A DNA stretch of 64,000 bases from Streptomyces aureus (GTDB lineage: Bacteria; Actinomycetota; Actinomycetes; Streptomycetales; Streptomycetaceae): the NCBI RefSeq assembly GCF_000725495.1, contig NZ_KL647039.1, positions 1 to 64,000 on the forward strand, in the 5' to 3' direction. A program made the position numbers and the translations under genes. The notes under the pieces are model-generated. The model was not told the origin of the DNA. It saw only the letters and a program-made list of their open reading frames with translations, and did no database searches. Positions 16,554-26,360 of this stretch are shown here, in pieces; the stretch's first letter is position 1, and each line of letters starts with the position of its first letter.

Positions 16554-17884
16554 CCACGCAGATCTTCATGGCGTCCACGCTGTACGGCGTGGCCACGCTG
16601 GCCGCGGCCCTGGACACCGACAGCTTCGGACCCGCCGACCGGCGCATCCTGCTGGTGTCCAACAACGCGACGACGCCCGAGACGACGCCCGGCCCGGACG
16701 AGATGCCGGGCTTCGAGCGGCTGCGCGCCCGCTTCGACGACGTCATCTCCTGGAACGAGACCATCTCGCCCTTCCACCCGGGCGGCTGGGCCCCGCGGCC
16801 GGACGACGTGCCCCTGTGGGAGCGTCATCTGCGGCTGGCCTGGAACCTGGGCGACGACGACGTCGAACTGGCCGTGGAGTCGATCCAGGTCAACCCGGCG
16901 CTCGGCGTCTGCCAGATCTTCATGGGCGCGCCCGTCACCGTGTACGCCGACGGCCTCATGAGCTACGGCCCCACCCGCAACAAGATCGACCCGCTGGTCG
17001 GCACCCGGGTGAGCCGGCTGCTGCATCTCGACCTGGTCCCGGGTCTGAAGCCGCTGCTGCTCACCGAGTTCGACGTCGAGCCGCGGATCGTGTCCACGGA
17101 CGCGTTCGTGAAGGTGCTCGCGGAACTCGTCGACACCGGCGACGCGCTGCCGTCGCTCGACGAGCCGGCGCTGCTGCTCGGCCAGTACCTCTCGGCGCTG
17201 GAGATCCTCACCGCCGAGGAGGAGGAGCAGCTCCACGTAAGGATGCTGAAGGGCGCCCTCGCGCTCGGCCACACCCGGGTGGTGTTCAAGCCGCACCCGT
17301 CGGCCCCGGCGCGCTGGTCGCGGATGCTGGAGCGGGAGGCCGAGAAGCTCGGCGCGGACCTCACCGTGCTCGACACGCCGGTCCTCGCCGAGGTGCTCTA
17401 CCAGCGGATGCGTCCCGCGCTGGTCGTCGGCTGCTTCTCCACGGCGCTGCTCACGGCGTCCGCGCTGTACGGGCTGCCCGTGGCCCGGGTCGGCACCGGC
17501 TCGCTGCTCGACCGGCTCACGCCGTACGAGAACAGCAACCGCGTCCCGGTGACCATCGTCGACGCGCTGCTGCCCGAACTGTCGGACGCCGAGGCGGTCA
17601 CCGGACAGCGCCCCGGCATGGACGTGGCGGACCTGACGCGACTCCTGAGAGCCGTCGGCTACGCAATGCAGCCGAAGATCTATCCGGACCTGCGCGGGGC
17701 CGCCGAGAGCTATCTGACGGAGCGGCTGACCCAGCACACCTGGCGCTACTTCAAGCGCAAGCGCCTGACCTCGCTGGCCCTGCCCGGGGCGGTCCCGGCC
17801 CAGCTGGCCTTCATCCCGCGCAACGCGACCGTGCGGCGGGTCGCCCGGAGGGCGCGCTCCCTGAAGCGGGCGGTGGGCCGCTGA
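16550..17884 (+). CDS. Alpha-2,8-polysialyltransferase family protein
   Basis: 444 residues; the GTG overlaps the preceding stop (GTGA). It opens with TTQIFMASTLYGVATLAAAL as in the bacterial polysialyltransferase family and carries the two expected CMP-sugar motifs: VVFKPHPSAP (the HP motif) and VVGCFSTALLTASALYG (the SS-like motif), about residues 244-300. Such enzymes polymerise CMP-activated nonulosonates. With the second family member at 10499-11578 it probably builds or caps the polymer. A strong terminator follows. In S. coelicolor a homologous locus is associated with Kdn teichulosonic acid, as I recall; transfer to this strain is inference. Confidence 0.75.
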   Translation: MTTQIFMASTLYGVATLAAALDTDSFGPADRRILLVSNNATTPETTPGPDEMPGFERLRARFDDVISWNETISPFHPGGWAPRPDDVPLWERHLRLAWNLGDDDVELAVESIQVNPALGVCQIFMGAPVTVYADGLMSYGPTRNKIDPLVGTRVSRLLHLDLVPGLKPLLLTEFDVEPRIVSTDAFVKVLAELVDTGDALPSLDEPALLLGQYLSALEILTAEEEEQLHVRMLKGALALGHTRVVFKPHPSAPARWSRMLEREAEKLGADLTVLDTPVLAEVLYQRMRPALVVGCFSTALLTASALYGLPVARVGTGSLLDRLTPYENSNRVPVTIVDALLPELSDAEAVTGQRPGMDVADLTRLLRAVGYAMQPKIYPDLRGAAESYLTERLTQHTWRYFKRKRLTSLALPGAVPAQLAFIPRNATVRRVARRARSLKRAVGR

Positions 17885-17912
17885 GGGGCGCTCACCGCGC
17901 GGGACACCAGGA

Positions 17913-17945
17913 AGCGGGGCCAGGTCGAAACGACCGGGCCCCGCT
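17913..17945 (+). terminator. 15-bp stem hairpin terminator
   Basis: Arms 17913-17927 and 17931-17945 (AGCGGGGCC.GGTCG with one mismatch) enclose AAA, 29 bp after the polysialyltransferase-like stop. Confidence 0.8.
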
Positions 17946-18377
17946 CCCTTGCGTACGCCCCCGCCTCGGCGCAGGCCCCTGCTCCCCCAACCGGCGCTCC
18001 CACCGCCCCGGCGCGGGGTGCCCGACCCCAACTGTCCTCGCCCCCTCCGCCCCTACCCAACCCGTACCCAGGGGCTCCGCCCCAGGACCCCCGCTCCTCA
18101 AACGCCGGAGGGGCTGAATTGTCCGGAACTGGAATGGCCAGGCACCACGATGCACCCGCAGTGAGCCGCGCGCGGGAGGGGCCGTGGCGGTACATCGATG
18201 CCCGTCGCCACTAACGTCCACATCTCCGTCCGACGGCGACGGGCTGATGCACCGGCACGGCCCCGACCCACCCACCGCCGGGAGAGTCGTCAACGGGACG
18301 GCAACCCACAGATGAACTCCCGTCGGCAAGACGGCGAACCGGCCTCGCGAGGTCGTAAGCATCCCCGACTATCGGAC
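17946..18377. other. Gene-free stretch between the polymer cluster and the acyltransferase
   Basis: No reading frame here looks like a gene. It holds C-rich low-complexity sequence, an interspersed Streptomyces-type element (18066-18120), and the probable promoter of the acyltransferase at its right end. Confidence 0.5.
18066..18120. repeat. Streptomyces intergenic GGGGCTCCGCCCC element
   Basis: The segment has CAGGGGCTCCGCCCC, then CGCTCCTCAAACGCCGG and AGGGGCTGAATT. I recognise this arrangement as a short element scattered between genes in many Streptomyces. Only one full copy was noticed in this window. Confidence 0.5.
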
Positions 18378-18383
18378 TAACGT
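18378..18383 (+). promoter_or_regulatory. Candidate -10 element of the acyltransferase gene
   Basis: TAACGT lies about 37 bp before the chosen GTG start at 18420, leaving room for a short leader with the GAGGGG ribosome site. No convincing -35 was seen. Confidence 0.35.
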
Positions 18384-18419
18384 GCTGTGGGCCAGCTGAG
18401 TCCCATCGAGGGGAACCTT

Positions 18420-19586
18420 GTGATCGACACGCCCGAGGAGGCCCGCGGGACGTCGACCGGCACCGTGGTCCGTACCGTCCTGCCACCCGCCGAGACGCCC
18501 GCCGCCACCCCCCGCCCCCCGGCGCGCCGGGAGAACCGGCTGCGCGCCCTCGACGGACTGCGGCTCGTCGCGGCCCTGATGGTGGCGGGGTACCACTACG
18601 GCGGCCGCGACGGCGAGGTCGTCCAGGCCTGGGGCACGTCACCGAAGCACCAGTTCCCCGCCCTGCACCATCTGTTCGCCTACGGCTGCCTCGGCGTCCA
18701 GGTCTTCTTCGTGATCAGCGGCTTCGTCATCTGCATGAGTGGCTGGGGCCGCCCCCTGCGCTCCTTCTTCGCCTCCCGCGCCTCACGCCTGCTCCCCGCC
18801 TACTGGGCGGCGATCCTCCTCGTGACGGCCGTGTTCGCGCTGCCCTTCGTCGCGTACAAGACGGTGTCCCCGAGCGACACCCTGGTGAACCTGACGATGC
18901 TGCAGCAGCCGCTGGGCGTCGACCGGGTGCTCGGCGTGTGCTGGACGCTGTGGGCCGAGGTCCGCTTCTACGCCCTGTTCGCGCTGTGCATCGTGCTGCC
19001 GGGGGCGAACCGGCAGCGCGTGATCATGTTCTGCGCGGGCTGGACCCTGGCCGCGGCCATGGCGCAGGGCGTGAACGAGCCCCTGCTCACCATGGTCCTG
19101 ATGCCGGAGTACGCGCCCTACTTCATCGGCGGCGTCGGCCTGTACCTCGTCCACCGCAACCGCCGTGACGCCTACGCCTGGGGCATCGTCGGCGTGAGCT
19201 GGCTGATCGGCCAGCACTACGCGGTGCAGCGGCTGTGGCACGCCCCGAACCCGGAGTTCTTCTCCAACCGTTCGTCCCTCGCCATCGTCCTGGTGGTCAC
19301 CTTCGGCTACGTAGCCGTCGCCGCGATCGCGCTGGGCTGGCTGCACTGGGCGAACTGGCGCTGGCTGACGGTCGCGGGCGCGCTGACGTACCCGTTCTAC
19401 CTCGTCCACGAGCACCTGGGCTGGGTCGTCATCAAGGCCTACCACCAGACCCTGCACATCCCGTCGTACGGCACCTTCCTCGCCACGGTCGCCACGATGC
19501 TGCTGCTCGCCTGGCTGCTCAACCGCTTCGTCGAGAACCGACTCACCCCAAAGCTCCGCAGGGCCCTGTCGAAGCCACGCCCGTAG
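18420..19586 (+). CDS. Acyltransferase family 3 (OafA/YrhL-like) membrane protein
   Basis: 388 residues from the GTG at 18420 (GAGGGG seven bases upstream); an in-frame GTG at 18387 is less likely. After a Pro/Ala-rich cytoplasmic tail, the first helix contains LRALDGLRLVAALMVAGYHY with the family's Arg and His, followed by VFFVISGFVI and about ten membrane helices. These proteins O-acylate surface glycans, antibiotics or lipids. It lies next to the polymer cluster on the same strand and might modify that polymer, which is only inference. Confidence 0.85.
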   Translation: MIDTPEEARGTSTGTVVRTVLPPAETPAATPRPPARRENRLRALDGLRLVAALMVAGYHYGGRDGEVVQAWGTSPKHQFPALHHLFAYGCLGVQVFFVISGFVICMSGWGRPLRSFFASRASRLLPAYWAAILLVTAVFALPFVAYKTVSPSDTLVNLTMLQQPLGVDRVLGVCWTLWAEVRFYALFALCIVLPGANRQRVIMFCAGWTLAAAMAQGVNEPLLTMVLMPEYAPYFIGGVGLYLVHRNRRDAYAWGIVGVSWLIGQHYAVQRLWHAPNPEFFSNRSSLAIVLVVTFGYVAVAAIALGWLHWANWRWLTVAGALTYPFYLVHEHLGWVVIKAYHQTLHIPSYGTFLATVATMLLLAWLLNRFVENRLTPKLRRALSKPRP

Positions 19587-19589
19587 CCG

Positions 19590-19665
19590 AGCGTCCGCCC
19601 ACCCGGACCTCACTCGGCCGAGCCTCCGCCCACCCGGACCTCACTCGGCCGAGCCTCCGCTCACC
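19590..19665. repeat. 31-bp tandem repeat between convergent genes
   Basis: Two 31-bp copies (19590-19620 and 19621-19651, one mismatch) plus a partial third fill the gap after the acyltransferase stop and run into the end of the TetR gene. Confidence 0.85.
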
Positions 19666-20320
19666 CCATCCCGTAACGCGCCCCGATCCCCGCCACGATC
19701 AGACCGAGCCCTTCCTCGAAGTGCCGTTCGTAGTCCTCGAAGATCTCCGCGCCCGCCGCCGCCGACAGGGGGAAGTCGGCCATGCGGCGGGCGCGTTCGT
19801 CCGTGTCGTACCCCTCGCGGCGCTCGCCCGGCAGCGGCTGGACGCCCTGTTCCTCGGTGACGAAGCCGATCGTGTACAGGAAGGCCGTCGAGGTCGCGCG
19901 GACCGCCTGGGTGAGGGTGAACCCGGCCTCGGTGAAGAGCGTCAGCGTCCGCTCCATCTCGACGGCGTGCAGGGTGCCCGTGAAGCGTGAACCGCTGAAG
20001 ACCTTGGCGCCGTCGCGGTAGCTCAGCAGGGCGGAGCGCAGGCCGCGGTTGGCCGCGAGCAGCCGCTCGCGCCAGCCCTCGCCGCCCGTCGCCCCGGGCA
20101 CGTCGACCATCCGGCGGTACATCTCCGTGGCCATCTCGTCGAGCAGTTCCTGCTTGTTCTTGAAGTGCCAGTAGAGCGCCGGCGCCTGGACGTCCAGCTC
20201 CTTGGCGATGGCCCGCAGGGTGAGGCCGTCGAGGCCCGTCTCGTTGAGCAGCCGCAGCGCCGTGTCGACGACCTGCTTCTTGTCCAGCCTGGGGGACCGC
20301 TGGGTTCTCTGAGTAGCCAC
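19661..20320 (-). CDS. TetR-type repressor (tetracycline-repressor-like)
   Basis: 219 residues. The HTH region (LDKKQVVDTALRLLNETGLD, then LTLRAIAKELDVQAPALYWH, FKNKQELLDEMA) closely follows the classical tetracycline repressor, and the C-terminus is the all-helical effector domain of that subgroup. It is divergent from an FAD monooxygenase gene, and two palindromes lie between them (20331-20343 and 20365-20379). This is the standard arrangement of a drug-responsive repressor controlling itself and a modifying enzyme. The inducer cannot be predicted. Confidence 0.9.
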   Translation of the reverse strand: MATQRTQRSPRLDKKQVVDTALRLLNETGLDGLTLRAIAKELDVQAPALYWHFKNKQELLDEMATEMYRRMVDVPGATGGEGWRERLLAANRGLRSALLSYRDGAKVFSGSRFTGTLHAVEMERTLTLFTEAGFTLTQAVRATSTAFLYTIGFVTEEQGVQPLPGERREGYDTDERARRMADFPLSAAAGAEIFEDYERHFEEGLGLIVAGIGARYGMG

Positions 20321-20330
20321 GCTTGACAGT

Positions 20331-20343
20331 TTAACGCCGTTAA
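20331..20343. promoter_or_regulatory. Palindromic operator TTAACGCCGTTAA
   Basis: A perfect TTAACG-C-CGTTAA palindrome 10 bp upstream of the repressor start and just downstream of a TTGACA (20323-20328) that could be the plus-strand -35. It shares half-sites with the second operator. Confidence 0.75.
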
Positions 20344-20364
20344 GGGCATGCTCGCGGCATGGAA

Positions 20365-20379
20365 CTTAACAGCGTTAAG
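20365..20379. promoter_or_regulatory. Palindromic operator CTTAACAGCGTTAAG
   Basis: CTTAAC-AGC-GTTAAG, the second copy of the operator, 35 bp centre to centre from the first. It abuts the AAGGAGAGG ribosome site of the monooxygenase gene, so repressor binding would block initiation. Confidence 0.75.
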
Positions 20380-20394
20380 GAGAGGGTTGTGGAC

Positions 20395-21963
20395 ATGACT
20401 TCCGCAGCAGGAACGACCGTGGACGTGGACGTACTGGTCGTCGGCGCGGGCCCGACCGGGCTCGCCCTCGGCGTCGACCTCGCGCGGCGGGGCGTGGACG
20501 CGCTCGTCGTCGAGCGGGGCGCGGAGCCGGCACCGGGGTCGCGCGGCAAGGGGATCCAGCCGCGCACCATGGAGGTCCTCGACGACCTCGGCGTCCTGGA
20601 CGACATCCGGGCGGCGGGCGGCGCCTACCCGGTCGGGCTGATCTGGCAGAACGGCCGGCCGGCGGGCGAGCGGCCGATGTTCGACCCGGCCGAGGACGGC
20701 GAGGAGGGCTCCGCGTTCACCGAGCCGTGGATGGTGCCCCAGTGGCGCACCCAGGAGATCCTGCACGCCCGGCTGACCGCATTGGGCGGCCGGGTCGCCT
20801 TCAGCCGGGAGGTGACCGCGCTCGACCAGGACGAGGACGGTGTGACCGTGCGCTTCGCCCCGAGCCAAGGAGCGGGAACCGTGCGCTTCGCCCCGGGCCA
20901 GGGAGCCGGAACCGTGCGCTTCGCCCCGGGCCAGGGAGCCGGAACCGTCCGCTTCGCCCCGAACGAGGGAGCCGGAACCGTCCGCGCGCGGTACGTGGTC
21001 GCCGCGGACGGCGGCCGCTCGGCCGTGCGCCGGGCCGTGGGCATCGGCATGACCGGTGCGGGGGCCGACGGTTCGGGGGTCGTCGACCCGGCCCCGATCC
21101 TGGTGGCGGACGCCCTGATCGACGGCCTGGACCGCGACCACTGGCACCTGTTCCCGCCGGACGGGGACACCGGGGGCTTCATGGCGGTCTGCCCGCTCGC
21201 GGGCACGGAGTACTTCCAGATCGTCGCCGGGTTCGCGGAGGGAACCACGGTGGACGTCTCTCCCGACGGCGTGCGCAAGGTATTCGCCGCCCGGTCGCAT
21301 CTGACCGCCGACGCGGTGACCGAGGTGAACTGGGTCTCGGAGTTCCGGCCCCGCGCGGCGCTGGCCGACCGCTTCCGGTCCGGACGGGTCTTCCTCGCCG
21401 GGGACGCGGCGCACATCCACTCCCCGGCCGGCGGCCAGGGGCTCAACACCAGCGTCCAGGACGCCTACAACCTGGGCTGGAAGCTCGGCGCGGTCCTCGG
21501 CGGCGAGGCTCCGGCGACCCTGCTCGACACCTATGAGGAGGAGCGCCGGCCGGTCGCGGCAGGAATGCTGGGGCTGTCCACGAAGATCCACCGCGGCGAG
21601 GCCCGGCGCGGCCGGGAGACCCGTCAGCTCGGCCTCGGCTACCGGGGCTCGTCCCTCGCGGCCGAGACCCGTACGGAGCTGACGGACGAGGCGCTGCGCG
21701 CGGGCGACCGGGCCCCCGACACGGCGGTGGACGGCGGCCGCCTCTTCGACGTGCTCCGGGGACCCCACTGGACCCTGCTCACGGCCGGCCCGTCCCTGGA
21801 AGGGCCGGCGCTCCCCGGCGTCCGCACCGCCCTGACCGGCTCCGACGGCCGGTACGGACCCGGCCTCTACCTGATCCGCCCCGACGGCTACGTGGGATGG
21901 GCGGGCACCGACCCGCGGGAACTGCGGGCGTACGCGTCCCGCGTGGGCCTGAGCGCCGGCTGA
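20395..21963 (+). CDS. FAD-dependent aromatic-type monooxygenase with internal 11-residue repeats
   Basis: 522 residues from the ATG at 20395 (GAGGG eight bases upstream); the GTG at 20389 is an alternative, and an ATG at 20359 lies ahead of the ribosome site. It has the GxGxxG loop (VLVVGAGPTGLALGVDLARR), the DG motif (VVAADGGRSAVRRAVG) and the GD motif (LAGDAAHIHSPAGGQGLNTS) of class A flavoprotein hydroxylases such as PheA/TfdB, TetX or Rox. Between about residues 151 and 194 four near-identical TVRFAPxQGAG repeats are inserted; without them it would be about 478 residues, a usual family length. Control by the divergent TetR suggests detoxification of a small aromatic or antibiotic. Confidence 0.85.
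   Translation: MTSAAGTTVDVDVLVVGAGPTGLALGVDLARRGVDALVVERGAEPAPGSRGKGIQPRTMEVLDDLGVLDDIRAAGGAYPVGLIWQNGRPAGERPMFDPAEDGEEGSAFTEPWMVPQWRTQEILHARLTALGGRVAFSREVTALDQDEDGVTVRFAPSQGAGTVRFAPGQGAGTVRFAPGQGAGTVRFAPNEGAGTVRARYVVAADGGRSAVRRAVGIGMTGAGADGSGVVDPAPILVADALIDGLDRDHWHLFPPDGDTGGFMAVCPLAGTEYFQIVAGFAEGTTVDVSPDGVRKVFAARSHLTADAVTEVNWVSEFRPRAALADRFRSGRVFLAGDAAHIHSPAGGQGLNTSVQDAYNLGWKLGAVLGGEAPATLLDTYEEERRPVAAGMLGLSTKIHRGEARRGRETRQLGLGYRGSSLAAETRTELTDEALRAGDRAPDTAVDGGRLFDVLRGPHWTLLTAGPSLEGPALPGVRTALTGSDGRYGPGLYLIRPDGYVGWAGTDPRELRAYASRVGLSAG
20845..20976 (+). repeat. In-frame 33-bp tandem repeat, four copies
   Basis: Units start at 20845, 20878, 20911 and 20944. Units 2 and 3 are identical, while units 1 and 4 differ by a few bases. 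All keep the reading frame of the monooxygenase. Confidence 0.95.
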
Positions 21964-21998
21964 CGAGGTCCCTTCCGGCCCTAGACGAGGCCCCTTCC

Positions 21999-22055
21999 GG
22001 CCCTATAGGGCCTGCCTGACAATTCCCGTCCGCCCGGCGACGCCATGCACGCCCT
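21999..22055. repeat. Interspersed repeat, copy A
   Basis: The core CTGACAATTCCCGTC and CGCCCGGCGACGCCATGCA, flanked by GGCCCTATAGGGCCTG, matches copy B at 61719-61772 almost base for base. It lies between the convergent stops of the monooxygenase and the LysE gene. Confidence 0.85.
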
Positions 22056-22071
22056 CTCGCCGCACCGGCCC

Positions 22072-22722
22072 CTAGGCGCTGGCCAGCGTGAGCTTGACGG
22101 CGAAGCCGAGGAAGAGGGCGCCCGCCGCGGTCGTGGCCCCCGCGGAGAGGCGCTTGCGCCGCCGGAAGGCCGCCGCGAGGCGCGTACCGCTGAAGATCAG
22201 CGCGGTCAGATAGAGGACGCTCGCGAGCTGGGCGAAGGCGCCGAGCACGACGAACGAGAGGGCCGGATAGGCGTAGCCGGGGTCGACGAACTGGACGAAG
22301 AAGGCGACGAAGAACAGGATCGCCTTCGGATTGAAGAGGCTGATCACCAGCGCCCGCCGGAACGGCCGCTCCTCCGCGGCCGTCTCGGGCTCCGAAGCCT
22401 CGGCGACCGGGTCCCTCCGGGACCGCCACATGGCCCGGGCGGCGCGCAGCATCCCGACCGCCAGCCAGGTCAGATAGCCCGCGCCGGCGTACTTCACGAT
22501 GCTGAACAGCACGGCGTTCGCCTGCAGGAGCGACGCCACGCCGGCGGCGGACAGGGTCATCAGCACGGTGTCGCCGCACCACACACCCGCGGCGGCCGTA
22601 TAGCCGGTCCGCACACCCCGGCGGGCGGCGACGGACAGCACGTAGAGCGAGTTCGGCCCCGGCAGCAGGACGATCAGGACGAGACCCGCGAGATAGGTGG
22701 GGAGATCGATGACACCAAGCAT
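22072..22722 (-). CDS. LysE/RhtB family exporter
   Basis: 216 residues, six predicted membrane helices. The hallmark LLPGPNSLYVLSVAARRG (about residues 19-36) and the central FRRALVISLFNPKAILFF identify the LysE/LeuE amino-acid exporter family. It starts 38 bp from the Uma2 gene end and appears to be transcribed alone. The substrate is unknown; family members export amino acids, homoserine lactones or drug-like amines. Confidence 0.9.
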   Translation of the reverse strand: MLGVIDLPTYLAGLVLIVLLPGPNSLYVLSVAARRGVRTGYTAAAGVWCGDTVLMTLSAAGVASLLQANAVLFSIVKYAGAGYLTWLAVGMLRAARAMWRSRRDPVAEASEPETAAEERPFRRALVISLFNPKAILFFVAFFVQFVDPGYAYPALSFVVLGAFAQLASVLYLTALIFSGTRLAAAFRRRKRLSAGATTAAGALFLGFAVKLTLASA

Positions 22723-22773
22723 GAAAGGGAGTGTCGCACGGACCCGAAACCCCCCGGCGGGCTGTCTCGCCGT

Positions 22774-23352
22774 TCAGTCACCGTCGAGAAGGGTGTCCAC
22801 CGGAAGGTCGAGCGAGACACCCACCACGACGGGAACCGGAACGCTCTGACCTCGCCTGAAGCGCTCCGGCGCCGGGTACTTGCCGTTGACCGGATCCTGG
22901 TGGAGCAGGACCTCGTCGTGCTTGCGGTCGACGACGACGTACACGGGGACACCCGCCTCGGCGTAGCACTCGACCTTGGGGCCGAGGTCGTCGGACCAGT
23001 TCGACGAGGTCACCTCGACGACCAGGCGGAAGACGTTCGGGGCGTAGCAGTTCTTCTGGACGAGGGCGTCACGGAAGTCCTCCTCGACGATGGAGAAGTC
23101 GGGGATGGCGAAGTCGGCGGGCAGGGTGGGCAGCCAGAGGCCGACGCCCTGGACGTACCTGAGCCCGGCCGCCCGGGCACCCGCCCTGTCGAACGCCACG
23201 ACCAGCCACGACAACGACAGCGCGTGCGAGCCGTCCGGCGGTGGTGTCACTGTGAGCCTCCCCTGCAGAATCTCCACGCGGTGCCCAGGCAGTGCACGGG
23301 AGAGCAGGTCGGCGGCTTCGCCCAACGTCAGCTCGTGCTGCAGTACGGCCAC
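22774..23352 (-). CDS. Uma2 family (DUF820) endonuclease-like protein
   Basis: 192 residues from the GTG at 23352, which has AAGGAGG five bases upstream; a GTG 24 bp earlier is open but lacks a site. The PD-(D/E)XK-like core of Uma2 proteins is visible: PDFSIVEEDF (acidic residue), FRLVVEVTSSNW (E-x-x/S) and VECYAEAGVPVYVVVDRK. The family is widespread and expanded in Streptomyces and cyanobacteria with poorly known function. No toxin, antitoxin or transposase lies nearby. Confidence 0.85.
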   Translation of the reverse strand: MAVLQHELTLGEAADLLSRALPGHRVEILQGRLTVTPPPDGSHALSLSWLVVAFDRAGARAAGLRYVQGVGLWLPTLPADFAIPDFSIVEEDFRDALVQKNCYAPNVFRLVVEVTSSNWSDDLGPKVECYAEAGVPVYVVVDRKHDEVLLHQDPVNGKYPAPERFRRGQSVPVPVVVGVSLDLPVDTLLDGD

Positions 23353-23444
23353 GGCATCCTCCTTTTCAGGGGTCACTCTCCCTGAGCGTAGCCGGGGCCG
23401 CGCGGCTTCCGCCCTCGATCACTCGTAGGAGGGAATCGCCCGGC

Positions 23445-25025
<1,581 letters not shown>

Positions 25026-25183
25026 GGGTGTGCCTCCCGTGAAAGGGTCCGATGTCTCCGTGGGTTCTCTTCCCCCCGGGGACTCCCGTTCGCAACCGGT
25101 CACCCGCGGGGAGCATCTCTGGTGACATGACGGCGGGGCGGGAACCCGGTGTGCACGACGGGACGGGTGGAACAGGGGTCCGG

Positions 25184-26059
25184 ATGCGTACGACTGGCTT
25201 GAGGAGATCGCTGGCGGTGCTCGCGGTGGCCGCGGTGGTGAGCGGCTGCACCGTGGGCACCGGGGACGGCAAGGAGCCCCCGGTGCGGATCGCCGGTTCG
25301 GCCCGGGGCCCCTCGGACGCGAAGGGGAGCGGCGACGGCGGGTCCGGCGCCTCCCCCGGGGACAAGGACGGCACGTCCGGCTCCACGGGCGCGGGGAAGG
25401 ACGACGGCGGTTCCTCCGCCGCGCCCGCGAAGGTCCTGTGGTCCAGCGGCGACCGGGGCGACGACATCCGGGGGGCGCAGGCCCGGCTGCACCAGGTCGC
25501 CTGGCTGATCACCCCGCCGACGGGGACGTACGACGCCCGGACGGTCGCGGCCGTGAAGGGGTTCCAGGGCAAGCGGGGGCTGCCGCGCACCGGGAACCTG
25601 GACACCGTCACCTGGCAGCGGCTGAAACGGATGACCCACGATCCGGCGGCCTGGGAACTGTACCCCTACGGCGGGCAGCCGGCCGCGAAGCCGGACAGGC
25701 GCTGCATGACGGGCCGTGTGCTGTGTGTCAGCAAGAAGACCCGCACCCTGCGCTGGATGATCGACGGCAGGACGGTCTCCGAGATGGACGTCCGCTTCGG
25801 CTCGCAGTACACCCCGACCCGCGAAGGGGTGTTCAACGTCTACTTCAAGTCACGCCACCATGTGTCGACGATCTACCACACGTCGATGCCGTACGCGATG
25901 TTCTTCAGCGGCGGCCAAGCGGTGCACTATTCCTCGGACTTCGCGGCCCGCGGCTACTACGGCGCCTCGCACGGCTGCGTCAACGTCCGGGACGAGCACA
26001 AGGTCGCGGCGCTGTTCGCCCAGGTCCGCAACGGCGACAAGGTCGTCGTCTCCTGGTGA
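25184..26059 (+). CDS. L,D-transpeptidase lipoprotein with peptidoglycan-binding domain
   Basis: 291 residues from the ATG at 25184 (AGGGG five bases upstream). A lipoprotein signal (VAAVVSGC) is followed by a Ser/Gly/Asp-rich linker, a PG_binding_1 domain (about 90-145, [16 protein letters not shown] to [13 protein letters not shown]) and a YkuD catalytic domain (about 175-290) with the active-site [10 protein letters not shown]. These enzymes make 3-3 cross-links in peptidoglycan outside the membrane. It is divergent from the mutase gene, with 158 bp between. Confidence 0.9.
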   Translation: MRTTGLRRSLAVLAVAAVVSGCTVGTGDGKEPPVRIAGSARGPSDAKGSGDGGSGASPGDKDGTSGSTGAGKDDGGSSAAPAKVLWSSGDRGDDIRGAQARLHQVAWLITPPTGTYDARTVAAVKGFQGKRGLPRTGNLDTVTWQRLKRMTHDPAAWELYPYGGQPAAKPDRRCMTGRVLCVSKKTRTLRWMIDGRTVSEMDVRFGSQYTPTREGVFNVYFKSRHHVSTIYHTSMPYAMFFSGGQAVHYSSDFAARGYYGASHGCVNVRDEHKVAALFAQVRNGDKVVVSW

Positions 26060-26063
26060 GGCG

Positions 26064-26083
26064 GCCCCGCGCGACGGCGGGGC
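26064..26083 (+). terminator. Short hairpin after the L,D-transpeptidase gene
   Basis: GCCCCGC (26064-26070) pairs with GCGGGGC (26077-26083) around six bases, five bp after the stop. The stem is only seven bp. Confidence 0.45.
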
Positions 26084-26360
26084 GAGAAGTGTGGGGCGCG
26101 GGCGGGACCGGGGGAACGTGTCCCACCCGCGCCGGTTGCACGTAGCCGTGGATACGGGGGGAACCCCGGCTCCGTGCGACGGCCGATGACCAGTCGGCTC
26201 ATCACGTACTGCGTCGCGGCGGCCGAAAACGTCACACCCAGCCGATAAAAATTTCAACGACTTACAAAAATGCAGGTCAGGGCGGTGTCTTGGCGAGGCG
26301 GGCCGGGCGGCTGACGGCGCGACAGCAGGGCGTCCGGTCAGCGACCGCGGGACGCAGGGG
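26084..26360. other. Gene-free convergent region with an AT-rich patch
   Basis: No convincing gene. The notable feature is 26244-26273, where 22 of 30 bases are A or T, very unusual against the roughly 72% G+C background. No repeat, att site or riboswitch is recognised. Confidence 0.5.

Noticed and set aside
10499..17884. Host-mimicking sialic acid capsule
   Set aside because: No NeuC epimerase or capsule export genes are present, and the genome type is a soil actinomycete. A teichulosonic-type wall polymer fits better.
26084..26240. c-di-AMP (ydaO-type) riboswitch, suggested by GGGGGAAC segments near a wall-enzyme gene
   Set aside because: The conserved pseudoknot elements are not evident and no plus-strand gene follows for it to control.
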